DNA from: CALXJM01 sp963930325
GTDB taxonomy: Bacteria > Bacillota > Clostridia > TANB77 > CAG-508
Direction: 5' to 3'
NCBI GenBank assembly: GCA_963930325.1
Contig: CAWVME010000078.1
Location: forward strand, 1-9,031
Length of the DNA stretch: 9,031 nt
Below the pieces are notes generated by a model. It had not been told where the DNA came from and made no database searches. It worked only from the letters and a program-made list of their open reading frames with translations. Positions 1-6,709 of the stretch are shown here, piece after piece (the stretch's first letter is position 1; each line of letters starts with the position of its first letter). The position numbers were made by a program, and so were the translations under genes.

Positions 1-1473
1 GTGCTAAAAAAATCTTTAGCACTAAACTTAAAACCAATTGTAGTTATTAATAAAATTGATAGACCAGGAGCAAGACCTTTAAAAGTAGTAGATGAAGTTT
101 TAGAATTATTTATTGAATTAGGAGCAAATGATGAACAATTAGACTTCCCAGTTATCTATGCTTCTGGAAAGCAAGGAACAGCTACTTTAAAACTAGAAGA
201 GCAAGGAACGAACTTAAAGTGCCTATTTGATACCATTGTAAATTACGTAGACCCTCCGGCATGTGAAATTGATGGGACATCTCAAATGTTAGTATCTAAT
301 ATTGACTATAATGATTATGTAGGAAGAATTGCAGTAGGAAGAATAGAAAGAGGAACTTTAAAAACAGGACAACCTGTAGTAATATGCAAAAATGATAAAA
401 ACGAAACTGGAAGAATTGTAAAAATGTACACCTATGTAGGACTAAAAAATGAGGAAGTAGAAGAAGCTTTAGCTGGAGATATTGTAGAAATTGCTGGAAT
501 TACAAATATAAATATCGGAGACACTATATGTGATATTAATAATCCGGAAAAAATAGATTTTGTAAATATAGATGAACCAACTGTATCCATGACATTCAGT
601 GTAAATAATGGGCCTTTTGCAGGAAAAGAAGGACAATTTATTACTTCTCGTCATATCCGTGATAGACTATATAAAGAATTAGAAAGAAATGTAAGTTTAC
701 GAGTAAAAGATACAGAATCGGCAGATTCTTTTGAAGTGTCTGGACGTGGAGAACTACATTTATCAGTACTAATTGAAACTATGAGAAGAGAAGGATATGA
801 ATTGCTTGTATCAAGACCAAGAGTTATTTATAAAGAAATAGATGGAAAAAAATGTGAACCAATGGAAACATTGGTAGTAAATGTACCAGAAGACGTTATT
901 GGAAATGTAATAGAAAAATTAGGAAAAAGAAAAGCAGAAATGCAAGATATGGTACCAGAAGAAGATGGAAGAACTACAATTCAATTTAAAATACCATCAA
1001 GAGGATTAATTGGTTACAGAAGTGAATTTATGACTGATACTAGAGGTGAAGGAACAATTAACCATGTATTCTGTGGATATGAAGAATTTAAAGGAGAAAT
1101 TCCAACTAGAACAAGAGGAACTTTAATTGCGTTTGAAAAAGGAACTTCTACTACATATGGACTATATAATGCACAGGAAAGAGGGGACTTATTTATAGGG
1201 GCAGGAACTGAAGTATATGAAGGAATGATTATCGGACTAAATTCTAGAGGAGAAGATATTGCAATTAATGCTTGTAAAGAAAAACATTTAACAAACACAA
1301 GAGCTTCTGGTTCTGATGATGCGTTACGTTTAGTACCACCAATTGAATTCACACTAGAAAAAGCAATTGAATTTATAGGAGAAGATGAACTTGTAGAAGT
1401 AACACCAAAAAATATAAGGCTAAGAAAGAAAATTTTAGATAGTAAAATGCGCGAAAGAGAAGCAAGAAAATAG
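1..1473 (+). CDS. typA: TypA/BipA translational GTPase, 5'-truncated by window edge
   Basis: Ribosome-associated GTPase of the EF-G/EF-Tu superfamily, known from family work to act in ribosome assembly and stress adaptation. The frame is open at base 1, so the GTG there is an internal Val codon. About 120 N-terminal residues (P-loop, switch regions, G3) lie outside the window; 490 codons are visible of the usual 600-615. The G4 motif NKID is at visible residues 18-21 and a G5-like YASGKQG follows near 53-59. Next come the beta-barrel domain II, an EF-G-like domain with SGRGELHLSVL near 248-258, and the BipA-specific C-terminal domain (TRGEGTINHVF, GTSTTYGLYNAQERG, TNTRASGSDDA). The protein ends in a basic Lys/Arg tail at TAG 1471-1473. 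No terminator follows, and the methyltransferase starts 24 nt later, so the two are probably cotranscribed. Family assignment is secure. Confidence 0.97.
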   Translation: MLKKSLALNLKPIVVINKIDRPGARPLKVVDEVLELFIELGANDEQLDFPVIYASGKQGTATLKLEEQGTNLKCLFDTIVNYVDPPACEIDGTSQMLVSNIDYNDYVGRIAVGRIERGTLKTGQPVVICKNDKNETGRIVKMYTYVGLKNEEVEEALAGDIVEIAGITNINIGDTICDINNPEKIDFVNIDEPTVSMTFSVNNGPFAGKEGQFITSRHIRDRLYKELERNVSLRVKDTESADSFEVSGRGELHLSVLIETMRREGYELLVSRPRVIYKEIDGKKCEPMETLVVNVPEDVIGNVIEKLGKRKAEMQDMVPEEDGRTTIQFKIPSRGLIGYRSEFMTDTRGEGTINHVFCGYEEFKGEIPTRTRGTLIAFEKGTSTTYGLYNAQERGDLFIGAGTEVYEGMIIGLNSRGEDIAINACKEKHLTNTRASGSDDALRLVPPIEFTLEKAIEFIGEDELVEVTPKNIRLRKKILDSKMREREARK

Positions 1474-1497
1474 GAAAGCATAATAGACTTATTATGA

Positions 1498-2184
1498 ATG
1501 AAACAAAGATATAAATGTGGGCTCAAAAATATTGGATTGCAGATGTGTGTTAGATGTCTGAAATCTAATGATTGTCCGAAAGGAAACATAGAAATGAACA
1601 AAAAAGAACTACAAAAAATAAAGGAAAAGGCATTAGAAGAACACATACCAATTTTAATGGATGATACACTAGAAACCATAAAAAATTATCTAGAAAATAA
1701 ATCTATTAAGAATATGCTAGAAATAGGAACAGCAGTTGGATATTCAGCTATTTGCTTTTCGGAGCTAATAGAAGAAAATGGTAAAATAGATACTATTGAA
1801 ATTGACGAACAAAGATATTTTACGGCAAAAGAAAACTTTAAAAAAACAGAAGTAGAAAATAAAATTAACATTTACTTAGGAAATGCTGTAGAAATACTTC
1901 CAACTATGAATAAAAAATACGATGCCATTTTCATAGATGCAGCAAAAGGGAAATATCCTATTTTCTTAAGAGAAGCAATTCGTTTATCCAAACCAGGAAC
2001 CGTTATATTAGCAGATAATGTTTTATATAAAGGATATGTTTTAGGAAACTATAATAAACATAAACAAAGAACTGCAGTAACACATTTACGAGAATATTTA
2101 AAAGAAGTACAAGAAAACGAAAAATTGCAAACAGAAATTCTAGAAGTAGGAGATGGACTTGCTGTTAGTATAGTAAAAAAATAA
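1498..2184 (+). CDS. SAM-dependent O-methyltransferase (YrrM/TrmR-like) with Cys-rich N-terminus
   Basis: Class I SAM methyltransferase of the O-methyltransferase family 3 type. The closest known member in character is B. subtilis TrmR (YrrM), which methylates 5-hydroxyuridine in tRNA wobble positions; that substrate is inferred here. In 228-codon numbering, SAM motif I (LEIGTAVGYSA) is at 74-84, the acidic SAM-ribose region (DTIEID) near 98-103, and metal/catalytic residues are D147 (FIDAAKGKY) and D173-N174 (ADNVLYKG). The start is uncertain. ATG 1498 directly follows an in-frame TGA (1495-1497), and its nearest purine-rich site (AGGAAAG, 1472-1478) is about 19 nt away, which is too far. 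ATG 1594 (residue 33) has AAAGGA at 1579-1584 with a 9-nt spacer. The longer start gives a length near the family norm (about 217 aa) and adds four cysteines (C7, C17, C20, C26). The shorter start gives 196 aa. Function class is secure; start is not. Confidence 0.9.
   Translation: MKQRYKCGLKNIGLQMCVRCLKSNDCPKGNIEMNKKELQKIKEKALEEHIPILMDDTLETIKNYLENKSIKNMLEIGTAVGYSAICFSELIEENGKIDTIEIDEQRYFTAKENFKKTEVENKINIYLGNAVEILPTMNKKYDAIFIDAAKGKYPIFLREAIRLSKPGTVILADNVLYKGYVLGNYNKHKQRTAVTHLREYLKEVQENEKLQTEILEVGDGLAVSIVKK
1579..1584 (+). promoter_or_regulatory. Candidate ribosome binding site for internal start ATG 1594
   Basis: AAAGGA lies 9 nt before the in-frame ATG at 1594 and is a better Shine-Dalgarno match and spacing than anything before ATG 1498. 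It makes a 196-aa methyltransferase possible, alone or together with the longer form. Confidence 0.45.
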
Positions 2185-2211
2185 AACAAGTTATAACTTG
2201 TTTTATTTTTT
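2176..2211. terminator. Bidirectional intrinsic terminator, perfect 36-bp palindrome
   Basis: Bases 2176-2193 are the exact reverse complement of 2194-2211 (core ACAAGTTATAACTTGT). In RNA the central few bases would form the loop of a long AU-rich hairpin. It ends in a T-run on the plus strand and, because of its symmetry, on the minus strand too. It sits between two convergent genes and overlaps both stop codons (TAA 2182-2184 plus; TAA 2210-2212 minus). The stem is AT-rich, with only two G-C pairs near the loop, so efficiency is uncertain, but position and symmetry fit a shared terminator. Confidence 0.85.
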
Positions 2212-2755
2212 AGCCTAAATTCAAATATTTTATACAAGAAAGTACTGTATCTGTAATAAAAATGAATATAAAACTATATAGTAAAATATTTTGCAATTTT
2301 ACTGGAATGTAATCTAAAATTTTATTCACATTTTTTTCTATAAATGGGTGCACTTTATTTACAAACAAAATTGCAATTACACCCCAAACAATAGAAAAGA
2401 AAATACTAATTCTGCCGTTTAAATTAAAAAATTCATTAGAATAATCCCAACATTTAATTTTAAAACAGGCCTCTAAAAAATAACTTACAAAATATTCAAA
2501 AACAGAGAAGATGGAACCTGCATACACAAATAGCTTAAAACTGTTCTTTTTATAATTAGAAAAGAATAGGATTAGAGTAATGGCGCCATAACCATAAATA
2601 GGACAAATAGGTCCATATAGAAAACCACGTTTATAAAAATAACCGACATCATAAATAGCATATAAAGTTTCTAAGCCCCAGCCTAAGAAAGCATAGATAA
2701 AGAAGTATAAAATAATTTTATAAAATTTATTATCTAATAGCTTTTTACTACTCAT
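2210..2755 (-). CDS. Small multi-pass membrane protein, CmpB-like 'ABC-transporter type IV' family (PF06541)
   Basis: A 181-aa integral membrane protein of a family labelled putative ABC-transporter type IV permease, widespread in Clostridia and of unproven function. Visible family hallmarks are a first helix ending in GWGLE (25-29), then GFLYGP (44-49), PIYGYGA (52-58), a helix with SVFEYFVSYFLE (84-95), and the CWDYSNEFFNLNGRIS block (102-117) followed by SIVWG. Four to five hydrophobic segments are apparent; no ATP-binding domain is encoded nearby. ATG at 2753-2755 is chosen because AGGGGG precedes it by 8 nt. The upstream in-frame ATG at 2780-2782 would lie inside the predicted -10 box. 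The gene is monocistronic, convergent with the methyltransferase and divergent from the glycan operon, so a link to either is not implied. Transport activity should not be assumed from the family name. Confidence 0.88.
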   Translation of the reverse strand: MSSKKLLDNKFYKIILYFFIYAFLGWGLETLYAIYDVGYFYKRGFLYGPICPIYGYGAITLILFFSNYKKNSFKLFVYAGSIFSVFEYFVSYFLEACFKIKCWDYSNEFFNLNGRISIFFSIVWGVIAILFVNKVHPFIEKNVNKILDYIPVKLQNILLYSFIFIFITDTVLSCIKYLNLG

Positions 2756-2777
2756 AATAATCCCCCTAAACATTGTT

Positions 2778-2806
2778 ATCATACCAAAAAAACTAAAAAA
2801 TGTAAA
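2778..2806 (-). promoter_or_regulatory. Sigma-70-type promoter for the CmpB-like gene
   Basis: On the minus strand, TTTACA (plus 2801-2806) and TATGAT (plus 2778-2783) are separated by exactly 17 bp, each with one mismatch to consensus. Transcription would start near 2771, leaving a leader of about 16 nt that contains the AGGGGG site before ATG 2755. This geometry supports the chosen start codon. Confidence 0.7.
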
Positions 2807-2819
2807 GCATGTAAAATAA

Positions 2820-2829
2820 TTCTTAAGAA
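2820..2829. promoter_or_regulatory. Dyad TTCTTAAGAA between divergent promoters
   Basis: A perfect 10-bp palindrome centred at 2824/2825. It is extended by AATAA (2815-2819) and TTATT (2831-2835) if the G at 2830 is bulged out. It lies between the two divergent promoters, a usual place for an operator. The region is very AT-rich, so chance is a real alternative. Confidence 0.3.
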
Positions 2830-2842
2830 GTTATTACAAAAC

Positions 2843-2870
2843 TTGTACCAAAATACTTGTAAAATATAAT
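2843..2870 (+). promoter_or_regulatory. Candidate promoter of the glycan operon
   Basis: A perfect TATAAT at 2865-2870 is preceded by TTGTAC at 2843-2848 with a 16-bp spacer; the -35 matches consensus in only three of six positions. The start would be near 2877, giving a leader of about 40 nt to ATG 2917. No other comparable promoter is seen before the downstream genes, so this probably drives the whole operon. The weak -35 leaves room for an activator or another sigma factor. Confidence 0.55.
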
Positions 2871-2916
2871 AAAAAAATGTAAAATATTAAAAGAAAATAG
2901 AATTAAGGGGATAGTC

Positions 2917-4785
2917 ATGAGAATCTTAAAAGGGCATACAAAAATTTTATTAATGTTAATAGATGTAATTATTATTGGAATAGCTTACTACTTAACATCT
3001 TTTTTAGTTTATGATATATTTTATATTAACTCAACAATTTTGAAAGAGAGAATTGTCAATACAATTTTAATTTCTATATTCGCATATGAAATATTCTTGA
3101 ATTTATTTCAAACTTACAAAAACATAACAAAATATGAAAACGGTTGGGACTATGTTAGATATATTTTAATATGTCTTATGTCTTCTGCTTTTATTTCAGT
3201 TATAAATATGCTATTTGATTTAAACCTTTTATCCGTAAAAATGAATTTATTAGCAGCAACTGTTATTGCAGGAATGTTTATCATATATAGATTAATGATA
3301 AGATTTTTATTAAATAGTTTGATACCCAATAATAGAAATGGAAAAGAAACAGTAGAAAAAACGAAGAACTTATTAATTATCGGCGGAGGTAATGCTGCTA
3401 GCCAAATTATAAAATCTATTAAATCTAGTATGAAAAATACTTACAATATTATCGGAATTATTGACGATGACAAAAGCAAGTGGAATTATGCTATATCCGG
3501 AATTCCAATAATAGGTGGAAGAGAAAAAATTATAGAAATTTGTAGGAAAAACAAAATTGATGTTATTTTCTTTTCTATTAGCAACATAAAAAATGAAGAC
3601 AAGAAAGAAATTATACACATATGCCAAAACACAGGTGCTAAAATTCGTATTCTTCCAAGTACAGAAGATATTATAAAAAATAAAAAGATATTAGAAAATT
3701 TAAGAGATGTTGAAATAGAAGATATTTTAGGAAGAGAGCCTATTGTATTAGACAATAAAAATATAAAAGAATTAATTGAAAATAAAATCATTTTAGTTAC
3801 TGGTGGTGGAGGCTCAATTGGATCAGAACTCTGTAGACAAATTGCAAAATATAATCCTGATAAGTTAGTAATTTTTGATATTTATGAAAACAATTTATAT
3901 AATATAGAAATGGAATTAAAAGCAAATTACCCACAAATTTCTGTACTTGCACTAGTAGGAAGCGTTAGAGATAAAGCAAAATTAGAAAATGTATTTGATA
4001 CATATAAACCATACATTGTGTTCCATGCAGCGGCTCATAAACATGTTCCTTTGATGGAAGTAAGCCCACTAGAAGCAATTAAGAATAATATTTTTGGTAC
4101 ATATAATGTCGTGAATTTATGTGATAAATATAATGTAAAAAGGTTTACTCTAGTATCTACAGATAAAGCAGTAAATCCTACCAATATTATGGGAGCAACC
4201 AAAAGAATGTGTGAAATGATTGTGCAAGCTAAAAACATGGTAAGCAACACAGAATATGTAGCTGTTAGATTTGGAAATGTTTTAGGAAGTAATGGCTCAG
4301 TTGTTCCTTTATTTAGAAAGCAAATTGCAAGTGGAGGGCCAGTAACAGTAACGCACAAAGAAATTACTCGATTTTTTATGACAATTCCAGAAGCAGTAAG
4401 CTTGATATTACAAGCAACAGCGTATGCTAATGGTGGAGAAATATTTGTGCTAGATATGGGAGAACCTGTAAAAATATATGACTTAGCAGAAAGCTTAATA
4501 AAATTATCTGGGTTTGAACCAAATGTAGATATGCCAATTAAAATAACTGGACTAAGACCTGGCGAAAAATTATATGAAGAATTACTTATGTCTGAGGAAG
4601 GTTTGCAGAGTACAAAGCACAATAAAATATTTGTTGCTGAACCTTTAGATATTTCTCAAAAACAAATTGAAGAAAAAATAGAAATGTTAAACGAATTAAT
4701 AAAAGATGAAAACATATCAAAAGAAACTATAAAGCAAACAATAAAACAAGTAGTGCCAACTTACCATGAAGCAGAAAATAAGTAA
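2917..4785 (+). CDS. Membrane-bound nucleotide-sugar 4,6-dehydratase (FlaA1/CapD/EpsC/WbpM type)
   Basis: Enzyme that typically converts UDP-GlcNAc to a UDP-4-keto-6-deoxy hexosamine, the first step to bacillosamine-, FucNAc- or QuiNAc-type sugars in surface glycans. At 622 aa it is a full-length 'large' family member. Four membrane helices lie at about 10-32, 46-64, 82-102 and 110-133. A CoA-binding-like Rossmann domain begins with IIGGGNAAS (154-162) and includes GIIDDD. The extended-SDR catalytic domain starts at 291 with the NAD-binding TGGGGSIG (295-302). Next come HAAAHKHVPLME, S414-TDK417, and M425-x3-K429, the Met-for-Tyr form of the SDR YxxxK motif seen in WbpM-like members. RFGNVLGSNGSV and GLRPGEKLYEELL complete the signature. 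Start ATG 2917 has AGGGG at 2906-2910, 6 nt upstream. It is the first gene of the operon; the later-acting aminotransferase and acetyltransferase are not in view. The sugar specificity is not readable from sequence alone. Confidence 0.95.
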   Translation: MRILKGHTKILLMLIDVIIIGIAYYLTSFLVYDIFYINSTILKERIVNTILISIFAYEIFLNLFQTYKNITKYENGWDYVRYILICLMSSAFISVINMLFDLNLLSVKMNLLAATVIAGMFIIYRLMIRFLLNSLIPNNRNGKETVEKTKNLLIIGGGNAASQIIKSIKSSMKNTYNIIGIIDDDKSKWNYAISGIPIIGGREKIIEICRKNKIDVIFFSISNIKNEDKKEIIHICQNTGAKIRILPSTEDIIKNKKILENLRDVEIEDILGREPIVLDNKNIKELIENKIILVTGGGGSIGSELCRQIAKYNPDKLVIFDIYENNLYNIEMELKANYPQISVLALVGSVRDKAKLENVFDTYKPYIVFHAAAHKHVPLMEVSPLEAIKNNIFGTYNVVNLCDKYNVKRFTLVSTDKAVNPTNIMGATKRMCEMIVQAKNMVSNTEYVAVRFGNVLGSNGSVVPLFRKQIASGGPVTVTHKEITRFFMTIPEAVSLILQATAYANGGEIFVLDMGEPVKIYDLAESLIKLSGFEPNVDMPIKITGLRPGEKLYEELLMSEEGLQSTKHNKIFVAEPLDISQKQIEEKIEMLNELIKDENISKETIKQTIKQVVPTYHEAENK

Positions 4786-4806
4786 AACACTTATATAGAG
4801 GATAGT

Positions 4807-5277
4807 ATGAAAAAAACGCAAATTATATTAGGAATATTGATTATTATTTGGATGATAGCAATATTTTGCTTTTCTGCACAAGATGCAGACGATTCGAGTA
4901 GAACTAGTGGAAAAACGTTAAAAGTAATTGTAGATACGTTACCAAAAACGAAAGATTTAAAAGAATATGAAAAAGAAAAAATCGTAGAAGATTTACAACC
5001 GGTAATAAGAAAATTAGCACATTATTCTATTTATACTTTGGGAGGAGCTCTACTATATGCTTTTTTTCACACAATGGAACTTACAAAGAAAAAAACACTT
5101 ACATATACAACATTAAGTGGAATATGCTATGCTATTACAGATGAATTTCATCAATATTTTGTAGATGGACGAAGTTGCGAAATACGAGATGTATGTATTG
5201 ATGCAGCTGGAATTATAACTGGTATTATTATAATGATATTAATAGAAAGATTAATGAGGAAGAAGTATGATGTATAA
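4807..5277 (+). CDS. VanZ-family membrane protein
   Basis: A 156-aa VanZ-like protein. An N-terminal membrane helix (about 5-22) runs into FSAQ (22-25), the usual VanZ opening, followed by an extracytoplasmic-type polar loop. R68-K69-x2-H72 starts the second helix (71-88), and a third spans about 98-111. The signature D112-E113-x-H115-Q116, then G121-R122 and R127-D128, then a Gly-containing last helix (134-148), are all present. VanZ itself gives low-level teicoplanin resistance by an unknown route; family members are common in cell-envelope operons. The gene lies 21 nt after the dehydratase with GAGGA (4798-4802) before ATG 4807, and its end overlaps the next start by 11 nt (5267-5277), which suggests translational coupling to the phosphoglycosyl transferase. 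Its role in the glycan pathway is unknown. Family call is secure from the motifs. Confidence 0.9.
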   Translation: MKKTQIILGILIIIWMIAIFCFSAQDADDSSRTSGKTLKVIVDTLPKTKDLKEYEKEKIVEDLQPVIRKLAHYSIYTLGGALLYAFFHTMELTKKKTLTYTTLSGICYAITDEFHQYFVDGRSCEIRDVCIDAAGIITGIIIMILIERLMRKKYDV

Positions 5278-6700
5278 ATTTGTTAAAAGAACAATAGATA
5301 TTACTTTATCAATTATAGGAGCTATAATTTTAAGTCCAATTTTATTGGTTACAGCGATTGCTATAAAAATAGAATCAAAAGGACCAATTATTTTTAAACA
5401 AGAAAGAATTGGGAAAAATGGAGAAGTATTTAAAATATATAAGTTTAGGTCAATGATAGTCGGAGCAGAGAAAATGGGAACAGGAGTATATTCAGGTAAA
5501 AATGATACTAGGGTGACTAAAGTTGGAAAAATTATTAGGGCAACAAGTATTGATGAACTTCCACAATTATTTAACATTATAAAAGGTGATATGAGCATTA
5601 TAGGACCAAGACCAGTGCTAACTTATCATCCTTGGAAGTACGATGAGTATACAGACCAACAAAAGAAAAGATTTAGCGTAAGACCAGGAGTAACTGGTTG
5701 GGCACAAGTAAACGGTAGAAAAGATGTAGAATGGCATAAAAGAATAGAGCTAGATGTAGAATATGTTGAAAATATGAATTTATGGTTTGACATAAAGATT
5801 TTTTTAAAAACAATTAAAAAGGTGATATTAATGGAAGATAATTTAAATGTATCCAAAACAATTAATAAACAACAACTAAAATTAATGTACATAACAAATA
5901 ATGAAGAAGTAGCTAAAATTGCAGAAAACTCAGGGGTAGATAGAATTTTTATAGATTTGGAAATTAATGGAAAAGAAGAAAGACAAGGACATTTAGATAC
6001 GGTTATTTCAAAGCATAACATAACAGATGTTGAAAAAATAAAAAAAGTTTTAAAAAAATCCGAATTATTGGTTAGAGTGAATCCGATTTATGAAAACTCT
6101 AAAAACGAAATAGACTCTGTTATAAATCAAGGTGCAAATATCGTAATGCTTCCATTTTTTAAAACGCCAGACGAAGTTAAAAAATTTATAGAATTAGTAG
6201 ATAAAAGAGCTACAACATGTTTGCTATTGGAAACACCAGAAGCTGTAGAATGTTTAGACGAAATATTAGAAATTAAAGGAATTGACGAGATACATATAGG
6301 ACTAAATGACTTACACTTAGGATATAAAATGAATTTTATGTTCGAATTACTAGCAAATGGAACTGTAGAAAAAATTTGCAAGAAAATCAACGAAAAGAAT
6401 ATTTTGTATGGATTTGGTGGAATTGCAAGAGTGGGAAGTGGAACACTACCAGCAGAGCACATTATTATAGAGCATGTAAGAATTGGGTCTTCAATGGTAA
6501 TATTATCAAGGTCTTTTTGCAATACAAAAGAAATAAGCAATATGAAGGAAATAGAAGAAGTTTTTGAAGCCGGTGTAAAAGACATAAGAAAAATTGAAAA
6601 TGAGGCAAAATCATATACAGAAGAACAGTTTAAGAAAAATACAAATGCCGTTAAACAAGAAGTAGAAAGCATAGTAGAAAGTATAACAATAAAAAAGTAG
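5267..6700 (+). CDS. Phosphoglycosyl transferase fused to HpcH/HpaI-type aldolase domain
   Basis: A 477-aa two-domain protein. Residues 1-187 form a monotopic phosphoglycosyl transferase (PglC/EpsL core). They include a re-entrant N-terminal helix with S23-P24, KFRSM (59-63), the catalytic dyad D96-E97 in SIDELPQ, SIIGPRPV, RPGVTGWAQVNGR and a closing LWFDIKIFLKTIKK. It should transfer a sugar phosphate from a UDP-sugar to undecaprenyl phosphate. Residues about 205-440 resemble HpcH/HpaI/citrate-lyase-type TIM-barrel aldolases: R270 (LLVRVNP), metal-ligand E322 (LLLETPEA) and D348 (GLNDLH) occupy the expected places, so the active site looks intact. The substrate is unknown. A charged, helical tail (440-477) follows. 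The two activities are normally separate proteins. No stop or sequence break separates them here, and an SD-like GGTGAT precedes in-frame ATG 5831 (M189), so the aldolase might also be made alone. Start ATG 5267 has GAGGA at 5254-5258. Domain calls are strong; true fusion versus frameshift artefact is open. Confidence 0.9.
   Translation: MMYKFVKRTIDITLSIIGAIILSPILLVTAIAIKIESKGPIIFKQERIGKNGEVFKIYKFRSMIVGAEKMGTGVYSGKNDTRVTKVGKIIRATSIDELPQLFNIIKGDMSIIGPRPVLTYHPWKYDEYTDQQKKRFSVRPGVTGWAQVNGRKDVEWHKRIELDVEYVENMNLWFDIKIFLKTIKKVILMEDNLNVSKTINKQQLKLMYITNNEEVAKIAENSGVDRIFIDLEINGKEERQGHLDTVISKHNITDVEKIKKVLKKSELLVRVNPIYENSKNEIDSVINQGANIVMLPFFKTPDEVKKFIELVDKRATTCLLLETPEAVECLDEILEIKGIDEIHIGLNDLHLGYKMNFMFELLANGTVEKICKKINEKNILYGFGGIARVGSGTLPAEHIIIEHVRIGSSMVILSRSFCNTKEISNMKEIEEVFEAGVKDIRKIENEAKSYTEEQFKKNTNAVKQEVESIVESITIKK
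5816..5826 (+). promoter_or_regulatory. Internal SD-like site before in-frame ATG 5831
   Basis: AAAAAGGTGAT ends 4 nt before ATG 5831. The GGTGAT part matches the 3' side of the Firmicute anti-SD complement (AAGGAGGTGAT), which puts the GG at effective spacing. ATG 5831 is in frame at residue 189, exactly between the transferase and aldolase domains. It may be a relic of the once-separate aldolase gene or a working internal start. Confidence 0.4.
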
Positions 6701-6709
6701 GGTGAAAAA

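Noticed and set aside
1014..1679. Minus-strand open frame of 221 codons opposite the end of typA
   Set aside because: It lies antisense to well-conserved TypA and methyltransferase coding sequence, is rich in Ser/Phe/Ile as expected of an antisense shadow, and has no promoter or RBS context.
2756..2782. Nine-codon longer start (ATG at 2780-2782) for the CmpB-like gene
   Set aside because: It would overlap the predicted -10 box, while ATG 2755 has an excellent AGGGGG site at 8 nt.
4035..4622. Minus-strand open frame of 195 codons opposite the dehydratase
   Set aside because: Shadow of the conserved catalytic domain of the dehydratase; no recognisable motifs of its own.
4786..4806. Possible operon break between the dehydratase and VanZ-like gene
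   Set aside because: Only 21 nt, no inverted repeat with T-run and no promoter-like boxes; read as one operon.
6376..6567. Short plus-strand frame inside the aldolase domain
   Set aside because: Out-of-frame overlap with an intact conserved domain and no plausible ribosome binding site.
6127..6672. Minus-strand open frame of 181 codons opposite the aldolase domain
   Set aside because: Antisense to a conserved enzyme domain, Ser/Ile/Phe-rich, no RBS; judged a shadow.
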